64,000 bases of DNA from Streptomyces fumigatiscleroticus (GTDB taxonomy: Bacteria; Actinomycetota; Actinomycetes; Streptomycetales; Streptomycetaceae). The translations under genes and the position numbers were made by a program. The stretch covers positions 1-64,000 of the forward strand of contig NZ_BMQF01000019.1 in the NCBI RefSeq assembly GCF_014647975.1, in the 5' to 3' direction. Numbering within the stretch: the stretch's first letter is position 1; each line of letters opens with the position of its first letter. Shown here piece after piece: positions 45,165 through 54,125 of the stretch. The notes under the pieces were generated by a model that did not search any database, was not told the DNA's origin, and worked only from the letters and a program-made list of their open reading frames with translations.

Positions 45165-46718
45165 ATGACCGATCACGCCCTGCGGCTGCTCAGGCAGAAC
45201 CGCCGCCTGGCCGCCCTGGCCGCGTTCCCCTTCGGCTTCGATCTGGAGCGCGCGGCCCTCGGCCATGTCGAGCCGGTCCGCCTCGCCTCGGGCGGCCCGC
45301 TTCAGGTGGTGGCCGGCGACGACACGGGCGGGACGTACTTCGTGTGCGCCGACGGCTGCGTGCTGTACGCCGACTCCGAGGGCTCGGCCGGTGTCATCGG
45401 CGCGAGCGTCGACGAGGCGCTGGAGCTGCTGATCGGCCTGCCCGGCTGGCGGGAGTGCACGGATCTGTCGCCGGAGCACGACGAGGCGGAGATACTGGCC
45501 CGCGTCACCGAGACCGAGGACGAGATCCGCGAGAACCACGGCATCGACGAGGAACGCGCCGAACTCCGCGCGGCGCTGGGCCTGCCCGAGCGGTCGCCGG
45601 TGGAGCTGGTCGGCATGCTGTACACCTCACTGCTGCGCACCGAGCCCGACCACCTGCTGCTCAACGCGGTGGAGGGCCGCGCGTACGGCCTGCTCGACGC
45701 GCACGGCCGGCCGCCCCTGTGGGAGGCGGTGCTGGTGCAGGGGCGGGCCGATCTGGCGATGCTGCGCGGCGACGACGCGACCGCCTGGCACGCGGTGGCC
45801 GAGGACCCCGTGCGCCGCCGGCTCGCGCTGCGCGCCGCCCAGTTCGACCGCTCGGACGGCGACCGGGAGATGCTGCGCCGGCTGGTCCGTCTCGAGGCCG
45901 GGTCCTCGATGACGGACGAACTGCGGCTCGGCACCGTACTGGTGGGCCTGTACGGCCGCGCGGAGGACCTGCCGCTGCTGCACGAGGTGCGGGAGACCGA
46001 CCACGACACCCGGCGCGGACTGGACGGACTGCCGGAGCCCGGCGCGAGCGGGGAGGAACTGCGGCGCTGGGCGCGCGGACTGGACGAGTCGCTCTTCGGC
46101 ACGGACCCCGCGGACGAGCCCCTGTTCACCTGGACCGGGCTCGCCCTGGACCAGGACATGACCGAACCGGCCCGGGTCGCGCTGATCCGCGGGCTGGACG
46201 AGATCGAGCTGGACCAGGGGACGCTGCGGCGGGCCGGTGCCCCGGCGGAACTCGACACCTCCCCGCTGCGCTCACTGGTCGCCGGGTTCGAGCGGCTGGG
46301 CGATCTCTTCCAGGCCCTGCGCGCCCAGCGCCTGCTGGCGGCGGTCCAGGACACGGCGTGGGACCGGGTCTCGGCCCGTCTGCGTCAGGCCTGCCTGGAG
46401 CGGCGGTCGGACCGGCCGGCCGACGCCGTCCGCACGCTGGCGGCGCTGCGGGAGGCCCTGTCCGCTCCCGGTGACGGCTCCCTGCGGCACTGGCGGGGCG
46501 TGCGCCTCGGCCGGTCCGTCGCCGAGGAGCACTACGTCCTGGCCCGTGCCCTCGCCGACGCCGGCCTGTCCGAGGAGGCCCGCGCGGTGCTCACCGCCGG
46601 TGACGCGATACTCGGCGAGCTCTCCGCGAACGCCGCGCGGGGCGTGCGGGAGCTCGCCGAGGAGACCGCGGAACACCTCCGGCGCGTCAGCCCGCCGCGC
46701 GGAGAGCGGGAGGAGTGA
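45165..46718 (+). CDS. Uncharacterised 517-aa protein, possibly SUKH-like N-terminus
   Basis: I do not recognise a named family. Soluble, Leu/Glu/Arg-rich, no signal or TM segment. The N-terminal 100 residues (LQVVAGDDTGGTYFVCADG..VLYADSEGSAGVIGASVDEALELLIGL) resemble SUKH/SMI1-KNR4 proteins, which occur in polymorphic-toxin immunity and regulatory contexts; residues 130 onward look all-helical and repeat-like. It is divergent from the multicopper oxidase and overlaps the convergent geosmin synthase gene by 32 nt. ATG 45165 is the natural start. Confidence 0.6.
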   Translation: MTDHALRLLRQNRRLAALAAFPFGFDLERAALGHVEPVRLASGGPLQVVAGDDTGGTYFVCADGCVLYADSEGSAGVIGASVDEALELLIGLPGWRECTDLSPEHDEAEILARVTETEDEIRENHGIDEERAELRAALGLPERSPVELVGMLYTSLLRTEPDHLLLNAVEGRAYGLLDAHGRPPLWEAVLVQGRADLAMLRGDDATAWHAVAEDPVRRRLALRAAQFDRSDGDREMLRRLVRLEAGSSMTDELRLGTVLVGLYGRAEDLPLLHEVRETDHDTRRGLDGLPEPGASGEELRRWARGLDESLFGTDPADEPLFTWTGLALDQDMTEPARVALIRGLDEIELDQGTLRRAGAPAELDTSPLRSLVAGFERLGDLFQALRAQRLLAAVQDTAWDRVSARLRQACLERRSDRPADAVRTLAALREALSAPGDGSLRHWRGVRLGRSVAEEHYVLARALADAGLSEEARAVLTAGDAILGELSANAARGVRELAEETAEHLRRVSPPRGEREE

Positions 46719-48873
46719 GGGCGAGCGGGGCAGGGGGCCGGTCCGGGAGGAAGTGGTGCGCTCGCCGCGCCAGGTGCTCGGCCCGGTAGCGCGGGACCGA
46801 CCGGTGCCAGTTCAGGATGCCGGCCATCCAGTTCTCCAGGTCCGTCACATACGCGCGCATGGCCGCCCGCGCCTCGTCCGGCAGCCGGAAGTCGTCGTAC
46901 AGCACGGGCAGTTCGTTGCCGGCGATGTGCTCGAACTGCCGCATGCGCTGGTTGATCAGGTCCTGGACGACGCCCAGCGCGGCCGGGTAGTCGCAGCCGA
47001 AGAAGTTCTGCACGACCAGGACCGAGTTGTGGATCTCGCCCTCGTACTCGATCTCCTTCTGGTAGGAGAAGACGTCGTTCACCAGGCATCCGTAGTCCAT
47101 CGCGGCGTTCTCCAGGGAGCGGACGGGCCCGGTGCGGTAGATCTCGGGCGGAACGGCCGGTCCGTGTCCCCTGCGGCACAGGCTCAGGGTGAGGTCGGAG
47201 CCGAAGGTCTGCCGGCGCATCTCCAAGTGGTCGACGGGGTCGGGAATGCGGTGCTGCGCCTGGTTGGACAGCTCCCACTCCCAGCTGCCGAGCATCACCT
47301 CCACCGCGGCCCGCAGCCCGCGGCGGGCCTCGTCGTCCATCCCCGCGGTGGTGCGCCGCCACAGGTCGCACAGGCCGCGCTCCAGGCCGCCGGCCGGTAC
47401 CGGGGGCGGCTCCGTGTCGTCGAGCGGCATGCAGGCCAGCAGTCGTCGCGTGCAGAGCCTGGCCGCGGGCAGGTCATGGCGGTGGCCGAAGACGAGCGGG
47501 TAGTAGTCGTCGCCGTAGGTGCCCCAGGCGAGCCAGTGCGAGCTCAGGTCGAGCGCCTCCGCGTCGCCGTCCGGGTCGAGTCCGGCGGCGCACAGCGGCA
47601 GGTCGCCGGCGTCCAGCCGGTCCTCGTCCCAGACGCCCTCGCGCAGGAGGCCCATGCGGTGCGCCCAGAGCGGCAGTCGCCGGCGCGCTCCGTCGAGGTG
47701 CGGATTCAGGCGGACCCGGAACGGCATGCGCAGCTCGGGGATCCGGGACGGGCCGACCTTCTGGTACGGCACGTGGGTGTACGCCCGCAGACGCTCCGCC
47801 CCCGCGGCGGCGAGCAGCGCGCCGACGTCTGCGGCACAGGTGCCGGGCCCGGTGAGGGTCTGCCACGGGGCGGTGGGCCGCGCGCGCTCGTTCATGTAGC
47901 GGCTGGAGCGCAGATGCCATGCGTGGCCGCCCGACTGCCAGTCCTGGAGGCCCTTGGCGTAGGCGGCCACCGCGGTGGTCTCGGCGGGGGTGAGGCCCTT
48001 CTCCAGGGCCAGCGCGGGCACTTCGGTGAACGCGGTGTGCTCGAACTGGTGGAGGCGTGAGGTGAGGATGTCGTTGACGGTGTCGGCGGCCTCCTGGGTG
48101 GTGCAGCCGAAGAAGGTCTCCAGGACGAGCACGCCGTTGCTCAGCTCGCCCTCGTCCTGGACCTCCCGCCGGTAGGAGAAGAGGTCGTTGCGCAGGTGCA
48201 CCGCGTCGGCGAAGGTCTCCGTCAGCACCCGGAGCGGCCTGGTGCCGGCGGCCCGGGCGGGGACCTCGGCGGTCGCGTACTCCACCAGCCCGGCCGACCA
48301 GGGGGCGCCGCCGACCTTGCGGCGCATCTCGATGTACTCGACCGGGTTGGCGATCCGCCCCTCGTCGATGTTGGACAGCTCCCACAGGGACTCGTTGAGC
48401 AGGTGCTCGGTGGCGACGGCGAACCGCCGGCGCCAGTCGGCCGACATCGACGGCACCGTGCGCGCCCACAGATCGGCCAGACCGGCCTCGACCGGGTTCT
48501 CCGGCTCCGGTACGGGAGTGGCGGGGTCGAGCGGCATGAACAGCGGCAGCCGGTCCAGATGGGCCTTGCCGGCGGCCCGGTCCCGGCTGCGCTTGTACCT
48601 CTCCAGGAAGTGGTCGTCGAAGAAGAAGACCCACACGTACCAGTCGGTGACGAGGGAGAGGGCGGGTCCGTCGCAGTCGGGATGGGTGAAGGCGCAGAGC
48701 AGGCCGTAGTCGTGCGCGTCGAGGTCGGCCCGCTCCCAGATGCCGGAGCCCTCCAGCATGCCCATGTCGCGCGCCCACACGGCCGCGTGGGCGCGCGCCT
48801 CGTCGACGTGCGGGTTCAGGCGCGCGGGGTGCGGCAGATAGAAGTGCGGGAGTTCGAAGGGCTGCTGCGTCAT
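46687..48873 (-). CDS. geoA: Germacradienol/geosmin synthase
   Basis: 728-aa bifunctional class I terpene synthase. The N-terminal half (farnesyl diphosphate to germacradienol) has DDHFLE (about residue 83) and NDLFSYRRE (about 229). The C-terminal half (germacradienol to geosmin) has DDYYP (about 458) and NDVFSYQKE (about 603). Both Mg-binding motif pairs are intact, so geosmin production is expected. ATG 48873 begins MTQQPFELPHFYLPHPARLNPH, the conserved family start. A perfect 8-bp-arm palindrome lies 50-69 bp upstream. The gene near a CprB-type regulator recalls the S. coelicolor SCO6071-SCO6073 neighbourhood. Confidence 0.97.
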   Translation of the reverse strand: MTQQPFELPHFYLPHPARLNPHVDEARAHAAVWARDMGMLEGSGIWERADLDAHDYGLLCAFTHPDCDGPALSLVTDWYVWVFFFDDHFLERYKRSRDRAAGKAHLDRLPLFMPLDPATPVPEPENPVEAGLADLWARTVPSMSADWRRRFAVATEHLLNESLWELSNIDEGRIANPVEYIEMRRKVGGAPWSAGLVEYATAEVPARAAGTRPLRVLTETFADAVHLRNDLFSYRREVQDEGELSNGVLVLETFFGCTTQEAADTVNDILTSRLHQFEHTAFTEVPALALEKGLTPAETTAVAAYAKGLQDWQSGGHAWHLRSSRYMNERARPTAPWQTLTGPGTCAADVGALLAAAGAERLRAYTHVPYQKVGPSRIPELRMPFRVRLNPHLDGARRRLPLWAHRMGLLREGVWDEDRLDAGDLPLCAAGLDPDGDAEALDLSSHWLAWGTYGDDYYPLVFGHRHDLPAARLCTRRLLACMPLDDTEPPPVPAGGLERGLCDLWRRTTAGMDDEARRGLRAAVEVMLGSWEWELSNQAQHRIPDPVDHLEMRRQTFGSDLTLSLCRRGHGPAVPPEIYRTGPVRSLENAAMDYGCLVNDVFSYQKEIEYEGEIHNSVLVVQNFFGCDYPAALGVVQDLINQRMRQFEHIAGNELPVLYDDFRLPDEARAAMRAYVTDLENWMAGILNWHRSVPRYRAEHLARRAHHFLPDRPPAPLALTPPALRAAG

Positions 48874-48922
48874 GGGCGGGTCCTGCCCAGGGCCTTCCGG
48901 CGGCACCCGCCACGGGGCACAT

Positions 48923-48942
48923 GATCACACCATTGTGTGATC
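48923..48942 (-). promoter_or_regulatory. Palindromic operator candidate upstream of geosmin synthase
   Basis: GATCACAC (48923-48930), CATT, GTGTGATC (48935-48942): perfect 8-bp arms, centred about 60 bp upstream of the geoA start codon, in an otherwise GC-rich stretch. The regulator is not identified. Confidence 0.6.
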
Positions 48943-49020
48943 CCGGGGTGAACGTTCGAGCGACGCGGTGACGGCCACGGCGACCGGGGAACGCGCATCA
49001 CCCGTCACGCGCACCACCCG

Positions 49021-50199
49021 TCACGGCCTGACCTGGATCAGGGCGTGCGTGCCGCTGGTGCGCCAGTGCCGGCCCTCGGCCGCGTCCAGACCGGCCACCG
49101 TGCCGGTGCCGAGACCGGTGACCACGTCGGACTTCAGGGTGCGCAGGGCGGCGACCGGGCCGGGGAACCAGGCGGTGACGTCCGCGAACGGCGTGGTCGG
49201 CGGCCAGTGCCGGTCGCCCACCAGACGGCGGTAGTTGAGGTCGCCCTTGAAGACGGTGACCGTGGCGGCGGCGAACTCCTCGCGCAGATCGGCGGGCATG
49301 TCCGCGTACGGCAGCGGGGCGCAGGAGAAGGGGTGGGCGCGGATCGTGAGGCGGCCGTCGGCGCAGGCGGCCCAGAGCCGGCGGCCGTGGTCGGCGGCCG
49401 CCCCTTCGGCGTGGGTCAGCCGGCGCAGCGCGTCGATCACGTCGGCGGGGGTCGCGTCGGAGACGTAGTAGGGGTGGGGCTTGACGTGCAGGACGGCCCG
49501 CTCGATGTGCCCGTGGGCGAGCAGATGGCCGATGAGCAGGAGATCGGGGACGAGTTCGCGGCCCGCGTTGTCGGCGACCAGGCAGAGGGTGCCCGAGCCG
49601 GAGGGCGGCAGGAGCGACCAGAGCGTCTCGCTGTCGTCGGCGACCAGGCCCGGGGCGGCGGTCCGCCGTCCGGTGCCCGTGGCGGACAGCCGGAAGCCGA
49701 GGTCGGCGCGGTTGCCCCACAGCGAGCCGTGCAGCAGGGCGTGCGCCCGTTCCTCCGCGGGCCGGGCGGCGAGGCCGTCGAGCGCGGCGAGTTCCTCGTC
49801 CGTCTCCGGGGCGTCGAGTTCGGCGCGCTTGGCGGGCCGGAAGGGGTCGATGCCCTGCCAGGCGCCGGGGGCGAAGTGGCCGGTCGCCTCCAGCAGCCGG
49901 CGGTAGAAGTAGCTCTCGGACCAGAGCCAGGGCACGTCGAACCAGGACCGGCCGGCGTACTCGGTCATGCCCCACTCCGCCCAGCGGTCCCGGTCGTGCG
50001 CGCCGGCGGGGAGCGGTTCGATCACGCCCTTGGTGCAGGAGGCCAGCAGCGCGTCGAGCTCGCGTCGCCGGCCGGGGTCGTAGGGGAAGGCCTCGCGCAC
50101 CTGGCGGATGATCGCGGGGTGCCGCTCGGCCAGCACGCCGTGGGGGAAGGAGCCGGGCTCGTTGCCGAGCAGGACGGGTGCGGAGGGGGTGTCGGACAT
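49021..50199 (-). CDS. DUF89 / ARMT1-like damage-control phosphatase family protein
   Basis: 392-aa cytoplasmic protein with the DUF89 fold: LCLVADNAGRELVPDLLLIGHLL (metal-binding Asp-Asn), HVKPHPYYVSDATPADV, and TVFKGDLNYRRLVGD near the C-terminus are the conserved motifs. DUF89 enzymes are metal-dependent phosphatases acting on sugar- or pantetheine-phosphate damage products. ATG 50199 is chosen over 50208. It sits downstream of the cprB-like gene on the same strand (22-bp gap), so probably cotranscribed with it. Confidence 0.85.
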   Translation of the reverse strand: MSDTPSAPVLLGNEPGSFPHGVLAERHPAIIRQVREAFPYDPGRRRELDALLASCTKGVIEPLPAGAHDRDRWAEWGMTEYAGRSWFDVPWLWSESYFYRRLLEATGHFAPGAWQGIDPFRPAKRAELDAPETDEELAALDGLAARPAEERAHALLHGSLWGNRADLGFRLSATGTGRRTAAPGLVADDSETLWSLLPPSGSGTLCLVADNAGRELVPDLLLIGHLLAHGHIERAVLHVKPHPYYVSDATPADVIDALRRLTHAEGAAADHGRRLWAACADGRLTIRAHPFSCAPLPYADMPADLREEFAAATVTVFKGDLNYRRLVGDRHWPPTTPFADVTAWFPGPVAALRTLKSDVVTGLGTGTVAGLDAAEGRHWRTSGTHALIQVRP

Positions 50200-50221
50200 G
50201 CGTCTCACCGTAACGTGCGGG

Positions 50222-50869
50222 TCAGACGAGGCCGGGTTCCCGCTCCAGGCGCGCGGCGAGGCTCAGATAGCGCGCGCGCCGGGTCACCGGCACCAGTCCG
50301 CGGATCAGGTAGTGCCACATCTCGGCCGTCCTGCGGGGCTGTCGTGGCAGGGGTTCCAGGGCGCGGCCCACGACCCGGGTGCCGACGAAGGAGCAGACCA
50401 GGAAGTGGGCGACGGCGTCGACGTCGACGTCCGGGTGGACGTCGGACTCCTTGACCGCGCCGAGGAGCCGGGCGGTGGCGATGTCGAGCCATTCCCGGAA
50501 GGGATGGCGCAGCGGTGGCCGCACCGGCACTCCCCCGGTGGCGAGCCGGAGGCCGGCCCTGAGGACCGGACCCTCCACCGACAGCCGCGTGATGCCGAAC
50601 GTGATGCGCATCAGGGCCTCCAGGGAGGACAGGCCCCGGGCGTCCATCTCCTTCACCAACTGGCGTGACGTTTTGGATTGCAACTCCATGATGGCGTGGG
50701 CGAGGTCCTCCTTCGCCGCGAAGTGGAAGTACAGGGCGCCCTTGGTGACATGGGCGTGCTCGACGATGTCGCTCAGGCTGGTCGATTCGTAGCCGTGACG
50801 GTCGAACAGGTCAGCGGCGGCCGCGATGATCGTCGTGCGCGTCTGCTCGGCACGTAACTGCCTCGCCAT
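50222..50869 (-). CDS. cprB: TetR-family gamma-butyrolactone receptor-like regulator (CprB type)
   Basis: 215-aa repressor. N-terminal HTH MARQLRAEQTRTTIIAAAADLFDRHGYESTSLSDIVEHAHVTKGALYFHF is that of ArpA/ScbR/CprB proteins, and the C-terminus (RTAEMWHYLIRGLVPVTRRARYLSLAARLE) is close to what I recall of S. coelicolor CprB (SCO6071), also near the geosmin synthase gene. Such proteins control antibiotic production and sporulation in response to butyrolactones or related ligands. GGAG precedes ATG 50869. An AT-rich palindrome at 50895-50920 fits autoregulation. Confidence 0.88.
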   Translation of the reverse strand: MARQLRAEQTRTTIIAAAADLFDRHGYESTSLSDIVEHAHVTKGALYFHFAAKEDLAHAIMELQSKTSRQLVKEMDARGLSSLEALMRITFGITRLSVEGPVLRAGLRLATGGVPVRPPLRHPFREWLDIATARLLGAVKESDVHPDVDVDAVAHFLVCSFVGTRVVGRALEPLPRQPRRTAEMWHYLIRGLVPVTRRARYLSLAARLEREPGLV

Positions 50870-51189
50870 CGACTGAACACACTCCTGGAGAAGGAAAAAT
50901 GTACGGATTATGCCATTTTTTTCTTACGCCGCGTACACGATAACTCACGCTACGACGACAGGGGATGGGGAGTCCGGGGGGGTGGCACCCTAGTCAGGCC
51001 ACCGGAAACGGGTCGGACGGTATCCGCTCGCCGCGGCCTTCGAGGGCCGCCGCCCCGCCGGCCGGGCTCCCCGGCCGCGGGGTTCACCGCGGGTTCCGCT
51101 TCTCCTCGTACGCCGCGCGGTGAACGCGCCGGGCGCTCGGCCCGTACTGCACGGAACACACCTGCCCGCACGGCCGAGGAGGGTTCCGG
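50870..51189. other. Divergent spacer between cprB-like and LPMO genes
   Basis: 320 bp. The left 70 bp are strikingly AT-rich and carry the cprB operator candidate with a CATAAT -10-like word on the minus strand. The right part is ordinary GC-rich DNA ending in GAGGAGGG, the LPMO ribosome site. No gene seen. Confidence 0.5.
50895..50920 (-). promoter_or_regulatory. AT-rich palindrome upstream of cprB-like gene (ARE-like site)
   Basis: AAAAATG (50895-50901), 12-bp centre, CATTTTT (50914-50920), starting 26 bp upstream of the start codon. Size (26 bp) and position match autoregulatory elements bound by gamma-butyrolactone receptors; it overlaps a CATAAT -10-like word. Confidence 0.5.
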
Positions 51190-52104
51190 ATGGGCCGGAC
51201 TCCATGGATCACCGCACACCGGAACGCCCTGGTGGCGGCTCTCATGACACCGCTGCTGTCACCGGTGTGGGCGGCGGCCCCCGCGCGGGCGCACGGCGCA
51301 CCCACGGACCCGGTCAGCCGGGCGGTGGCCTGCTCCCCCGAGGGCGGCGCCCGCGCCCGGTCGGCTGCGTGCCGGGCCGTCGTCACCGCGGGCGGCGCGC
51401 CCCTCACGGCCTGGGACAATGTGCGAGTTGCGAACGTGAACGGAAAAGACCGGCAGGTGATCCCGGACGGCGAGCTGTGCAGCGCGGGACTGCCCGCCTA
51501 CCGCGGTCTCGACCTCCCCCGCACCGACTGGCCCGCGACGCGGCTCTCGCCGGGCGCCCGCCTGACACTGACATACGCCTCGACGATCCCGCACAGCGGA
51601 ACCTTCCGGCTGTATCTGACCAAGCCCGGATATGACCCGGCCAAGCCGCTGACCTGCGCCGATCTGCCTGTACGGCCGTTCGCCACGGTGACGGACCCGG
51701 CCCTGACGGACGGCGCGTACCGCATCACGGCGACGCTGCCGGCGGACCGGACGGGACCTCAGGTGCTGTTCACGGTCTGGCGGAACAGCAGCACGCCGGA
51801 CACCTATTACTCCTGCTCCGACGTGCGGTTTCCGGCTGCGGAGGCCGGTGCGCCGGCGCCCGCGGGCGCGGACGCGGCGGTCGGGAACGGCGGTGGTTCG
51901 GCCCCGCCGTCCGCCGCGTTCGACAGTGGCGGAAAATCTACGGACGGCGGCGGCCCGTCGGCCGCCGCCGGCACCCCGGCGGCCACCACCGCCGGCTCAC
52001 GCTCCGGCGGTGACGGCCGCGTATCGCTGTTCGCGGGCGGCGCCGCGGCGGTGCTGGTGCTCACCGGCGGCGCCGCCCTCGTTCTGCGCCTGCGCCGGCG
52101 CTGA
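51190..52104 (+). CDS. AA10 lytic polysaccharide monooxygenase with C-terminal membrane anchor
   Basis: 304-aa secreted copper enzyme. A signal peptide ends ...PARA and mature residue 1 is His (HGAPTDPVSRAVAC), the first ligand of the copper histidine brace; the second His is in YASTIPHSGTFRLY. The AA10 domain (about residues 35-215) ends in YYSCSDVRF. It is followed by a Gly/Ala/Pro/Ser-rich linker and a TM helix with RRR at the very end (LFAGGAAAVLVLTGGAALVLRLRRR), so it stays attached to the cell. The likely substrate is chitin or a cell-surface glycan; membrane-tethered AA10 proteins have been tied to cell-wall remodelling in Streptomyces (LpmP-type). Confidence 0.88.
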   Translation: MGRTPWITAHRNALVAALMTPLLSPVWAAAPARAHGAPTDPVSRAVACSPEGGARARSAACRAVVTAGGAPLTAWDNVRVANVNGKDRQVIPDGELCSAGLPAYRGLDLPRTDWPATRLSPGARLTLTYASTIPHSGTFRLYLTKPGYDPAKPLTCADLPVRPFATVTDPALTDGAYRITATLPADRTGPQVLFTVWRNSSTPDTYYSCSDVRFPAAEAGAPAPAGADAAVGNGGGSAPPSAAFDSGGKSTDGGGPSAAAGTPAATTAGSRSGGDGRVSLFAGGAAAVLVLTGGAALVLRLRRR

Positions 52105-52122
52105 ACCGGTCGGACGGCGGGG

Positions 52123-52776
52123 TCAGTTGACGAAGACCGTCGCGCCCGCGTCGGTCACCGGGGCGTAGTCGGCGGTGAAGTAGCCGTTGGCGAAGCAGAG
52201 CGAGGATCCGGAGTACTTGGTGAACTGCTGGTCGGTGAAGGAGATGCCGTTGTTGCCGTTGCTCGCCGTGCCGGTCAGGCCGGGCGCCCGGTAGACGCAG
52301 GTGACGGTGCCCAGCAGGGTGCGCAGGGTCACCGTGGCCTGCACGGTGGAGCCGCTCGGCGGGGTCACGGTGACGGTGCCGGCGGAGGAGACGGTGGTGG
52401 TGTACGGCAGATTGTCGATCTTGATGCCGTTGACGCCGAGCACACCGACGACGTTGCTGGTGCAGCTGCTGCTGTCGAAGGTGTGCGCGGTGAGCGACTC
52501 GGTGGCCGTACCGGGGGCGCTGGGGTTGTCCTTGACGGTGACGGTGAACTGCGACTTCGTGCAGGAGACGCCGGTGGTGCCGGTCGCGCTGGAATAGAAC
52601 GTCGCACTGGTGCCGCTCGCCAGCGGCGCGGTGAGGGTGTCACCGACCGCGACGGGCGTGCCGCCCGCGGCGCCCGTGGTGAGGACCGTGGTGTCCGCCG
52701 CCGAGGCGGGCAGCGCCGCCGGGAGCGACAGCGCGGCGACGGCCGCGGCGAGGCCGAGCAGGGTGCGAGTACGCAT
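52123..52776 (-). CDS. Secreted protein of unknown function, beta-rich
   Basis: 217-aa exported protein. Signal peptide MRTRTLLGLAAAVAALSLPAALPASAAD with SPase site ASA-AD. The mature chain is Thr/Ser/Val/Gly-rich with alternating pattern (GDTLTAPLASGTSATFYSSATG..., VTVTPPSGSTVQATVTLRTLLG) and four cysteines (VSCTKSQF, SSSCTSN, VTCVYRA, SSLCFANG) that could form two disulfides. I recognise it as a common Streptomyces secreted type but know no function. GAAGAGG lies 7 nt upstream of the ATG. Confidence 0.75.
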   Translation of the reverse strand: MRTRTLLGLAAAVAALSLPAALPASAADTTVLTTGAAGGTPVAVGDTLTAPLASGTSATFYSSATGTTGVSCTKSQFTVTVKDNPSAPGTATESLTAHTFDSSSCTSNVVGVLGVNGIKIDNLPYTTTVSSAGTVTVTPPSGSTVQATVTLRTLLGTVTCVYRAPGLTGTASNGNNGISFTDQQFTKYSGSSLCFANGYFTADYAPVTDAGATVFVN

Positions 52777-53456
52777 GCGGGTACCTCTTCTCCGTGAGTG
52801 GGGGTCGAGAGAGTGGCAGGACGCGCACCGGCGGGTGCCGTCGCCGGTCCGTGACGCCTTCTCCGTACGTGACGGACCGGCAACGGCGGGTCGGTGACCG
52901 GCCGGGAAGCCCGCGCGGCGCCGGTCGGCGAAGGCCTGGTCCGGATCCGCGACGAGCGGTGTGTGCCCCCGCGTACGGGCGGTGGGGTGTGCCGTACCGG
53001 ACGGGAGTCGAACGATCCCGTCGGCACGGGACGTGCGACGGCCGCCCGCACGGACGGGCGTTCGAGCCCGCCCGTACCCGACGGGCGTTCCGGGAGACGC
53101 GGACGGTGCCGCGGAACGGATCCGGCGCCACGGATCCGTGGAAACAGGGGAAGTTGTAGACCTGAGGGTCCGTCAGCGTCAAGGAGTCGTACGGCAACTG
53201 CCGCGGCGGAAGTAGTCCGGGCGGTGGCTCGCGCGCCGCCGCGCCACCGGGGCGGCACACGATCGACACCTTTTACTCACAATGTGCTTGACCGCCAAAA
53301 GTAACCCCCGGTAACTTCGGCGGAGGCTACTGGAGCGTAACGACGAAGTCCCCGCAATCTCCGGGAGTTGCGAGGACCCGCGCGCCAGCCGCTGTCCGCG
53401 CCAGGACAACGTGCCACGGAACCTGATCCGCACGGACTACGCACCTGGGAGCAGAC
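52777..53456. other. 680-bp spacer between secreted protein and DUF6230 genes
   Basis: Divergent promoters are expected here. The left 400 bp is GC-rich with CCGGTC/GACGGGCG words and no credible gene. The right end holds a 32-bp imperfect dyad (53292-53323) in a locally A-rich stretch, about 135-165 bp before the DUF6230 start. Confidence 0.5.
53292..53323 (+). promoter_or_regulatory. 32-bp imperfect dyad upstream of DUF6230/DUF6114 operon
   Basis: Outer arms CCGCC / GGCGG (53292-53296, 53319-53323) and inner arms AAGTAACC / GGTAACTT (53299-53306, 53310-53317, 7 of 8 complementary) around CCC. Looks like a repressor site; the preceding CTTGACC could be a -35. Regulator not identified. Confidence 0.5.
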
Positions 53457-54125
53457 ATGGCCTCCTCCACCGGCAACAGCCCCGACGGCCCCGAGAGCAC
53501 CTCTCCGGCCGAAGCTCCGCAGACCCCCGCCAGACGTGGCCGGGTCCGGCTGCGCCGGGCCGCGGTGATGGCGGTGCCGGCCACCGCGATCACCGCGGGC
53601 CTGGCGATCCTCACCGCCCAGGGGGCGCTGGGCGTACAGTTCGCGATCTCCGGCATGCCCTTCGTCGTCACCGCCGAGGAGCTGCGGGGCGAGGGCTTCG
53701 CCCAGTACGGCGGCCTCGACAACATGGCCGAGGACAGCCCCAACGCGGGCGACACCGGCGGTCAGGTCCTGGTCGTCACCTCCGTCGTCGACAAGGCGAC
53801 GCTCGACGGCCTGTGCCAGAGCGTCGACCTGGGCGGCACCAACCTGCTGCTCAAGGCGGGCTGGGGTGCCGACAAGGTGACCGCGAGCCATCTGACCACC
53901 GACTCCACGCAGCTGTCGGGCAGCGGCGAGTTCGGCAACATCGAGATCGGCAACGACGCCAGCACCCTGGACAAGGTCGACCAGAAGGGGCCGAAGGGCG
54001 TGTTCAGCCAGCAGGCCGACACCGTGGTCATCAAGGACCTGCGGCAGGAGAACTACGCCGCCACGGCCGCGGTGTTCAAACTGCCGGGCCTGAAGATGAG
54101 CTTCAGCGAGTCGGGGTGCCCCTGA
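53457..54125 (+). CDS. DUF6230 family membrane-anchored protein
   Basis: 222-aa protein. A hydrophilic N-terminus with Arg cluster (ARRGRVRLRRAAVMAVPATAITAGLAILTA) leads to one TM helix; the extracytoplasmic part includes VQFAISGMPFVVTAEELRGEGFAQYGG and VVIKDLRQENYAATAAVFKLPGLKMSF. This pairing with a DUF6114 protein is common in Streptomyces. Function unknown; lipid- or envelope-related by association only. Its stop overlaps the next start by one base. Confidence 0.8.
   Translation: MASSTGNSPDGPESTSPAEAPQTPARRGRVRLRRAAVMAVPATAITAGLAILTAQGALGVQFAISGMPFVVTAEELRGEGFAQYGGLDNMAEDSPNAGDTGGQVLVVTSVVDKATLDGLCQSVDLGGTNLLLKAGWGADKVTASHLTTDSTQLSGSGEFGNIEIGNDASTLDKVDQKGPKGVFSQQADTVVIKDLRQENYAATAAVFKLPGLKMSFSESGCP

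Noticed and set aside
43094..45166. Upstream ATG at 45166 as start of the multicopper oxidase
   Set aside because: It would overlap the start of the divergent gene at 45165 and add a 55-residue segment without family similarity; TTG 45001 fits the family N-terminus.
42701..46474. 1257-aa open frame across four genes
   Set aside because: Crosses well-supported genes on both strands (GATase-like, multicopper oxidase, 45165 gene); composition is that of a shadow frame.
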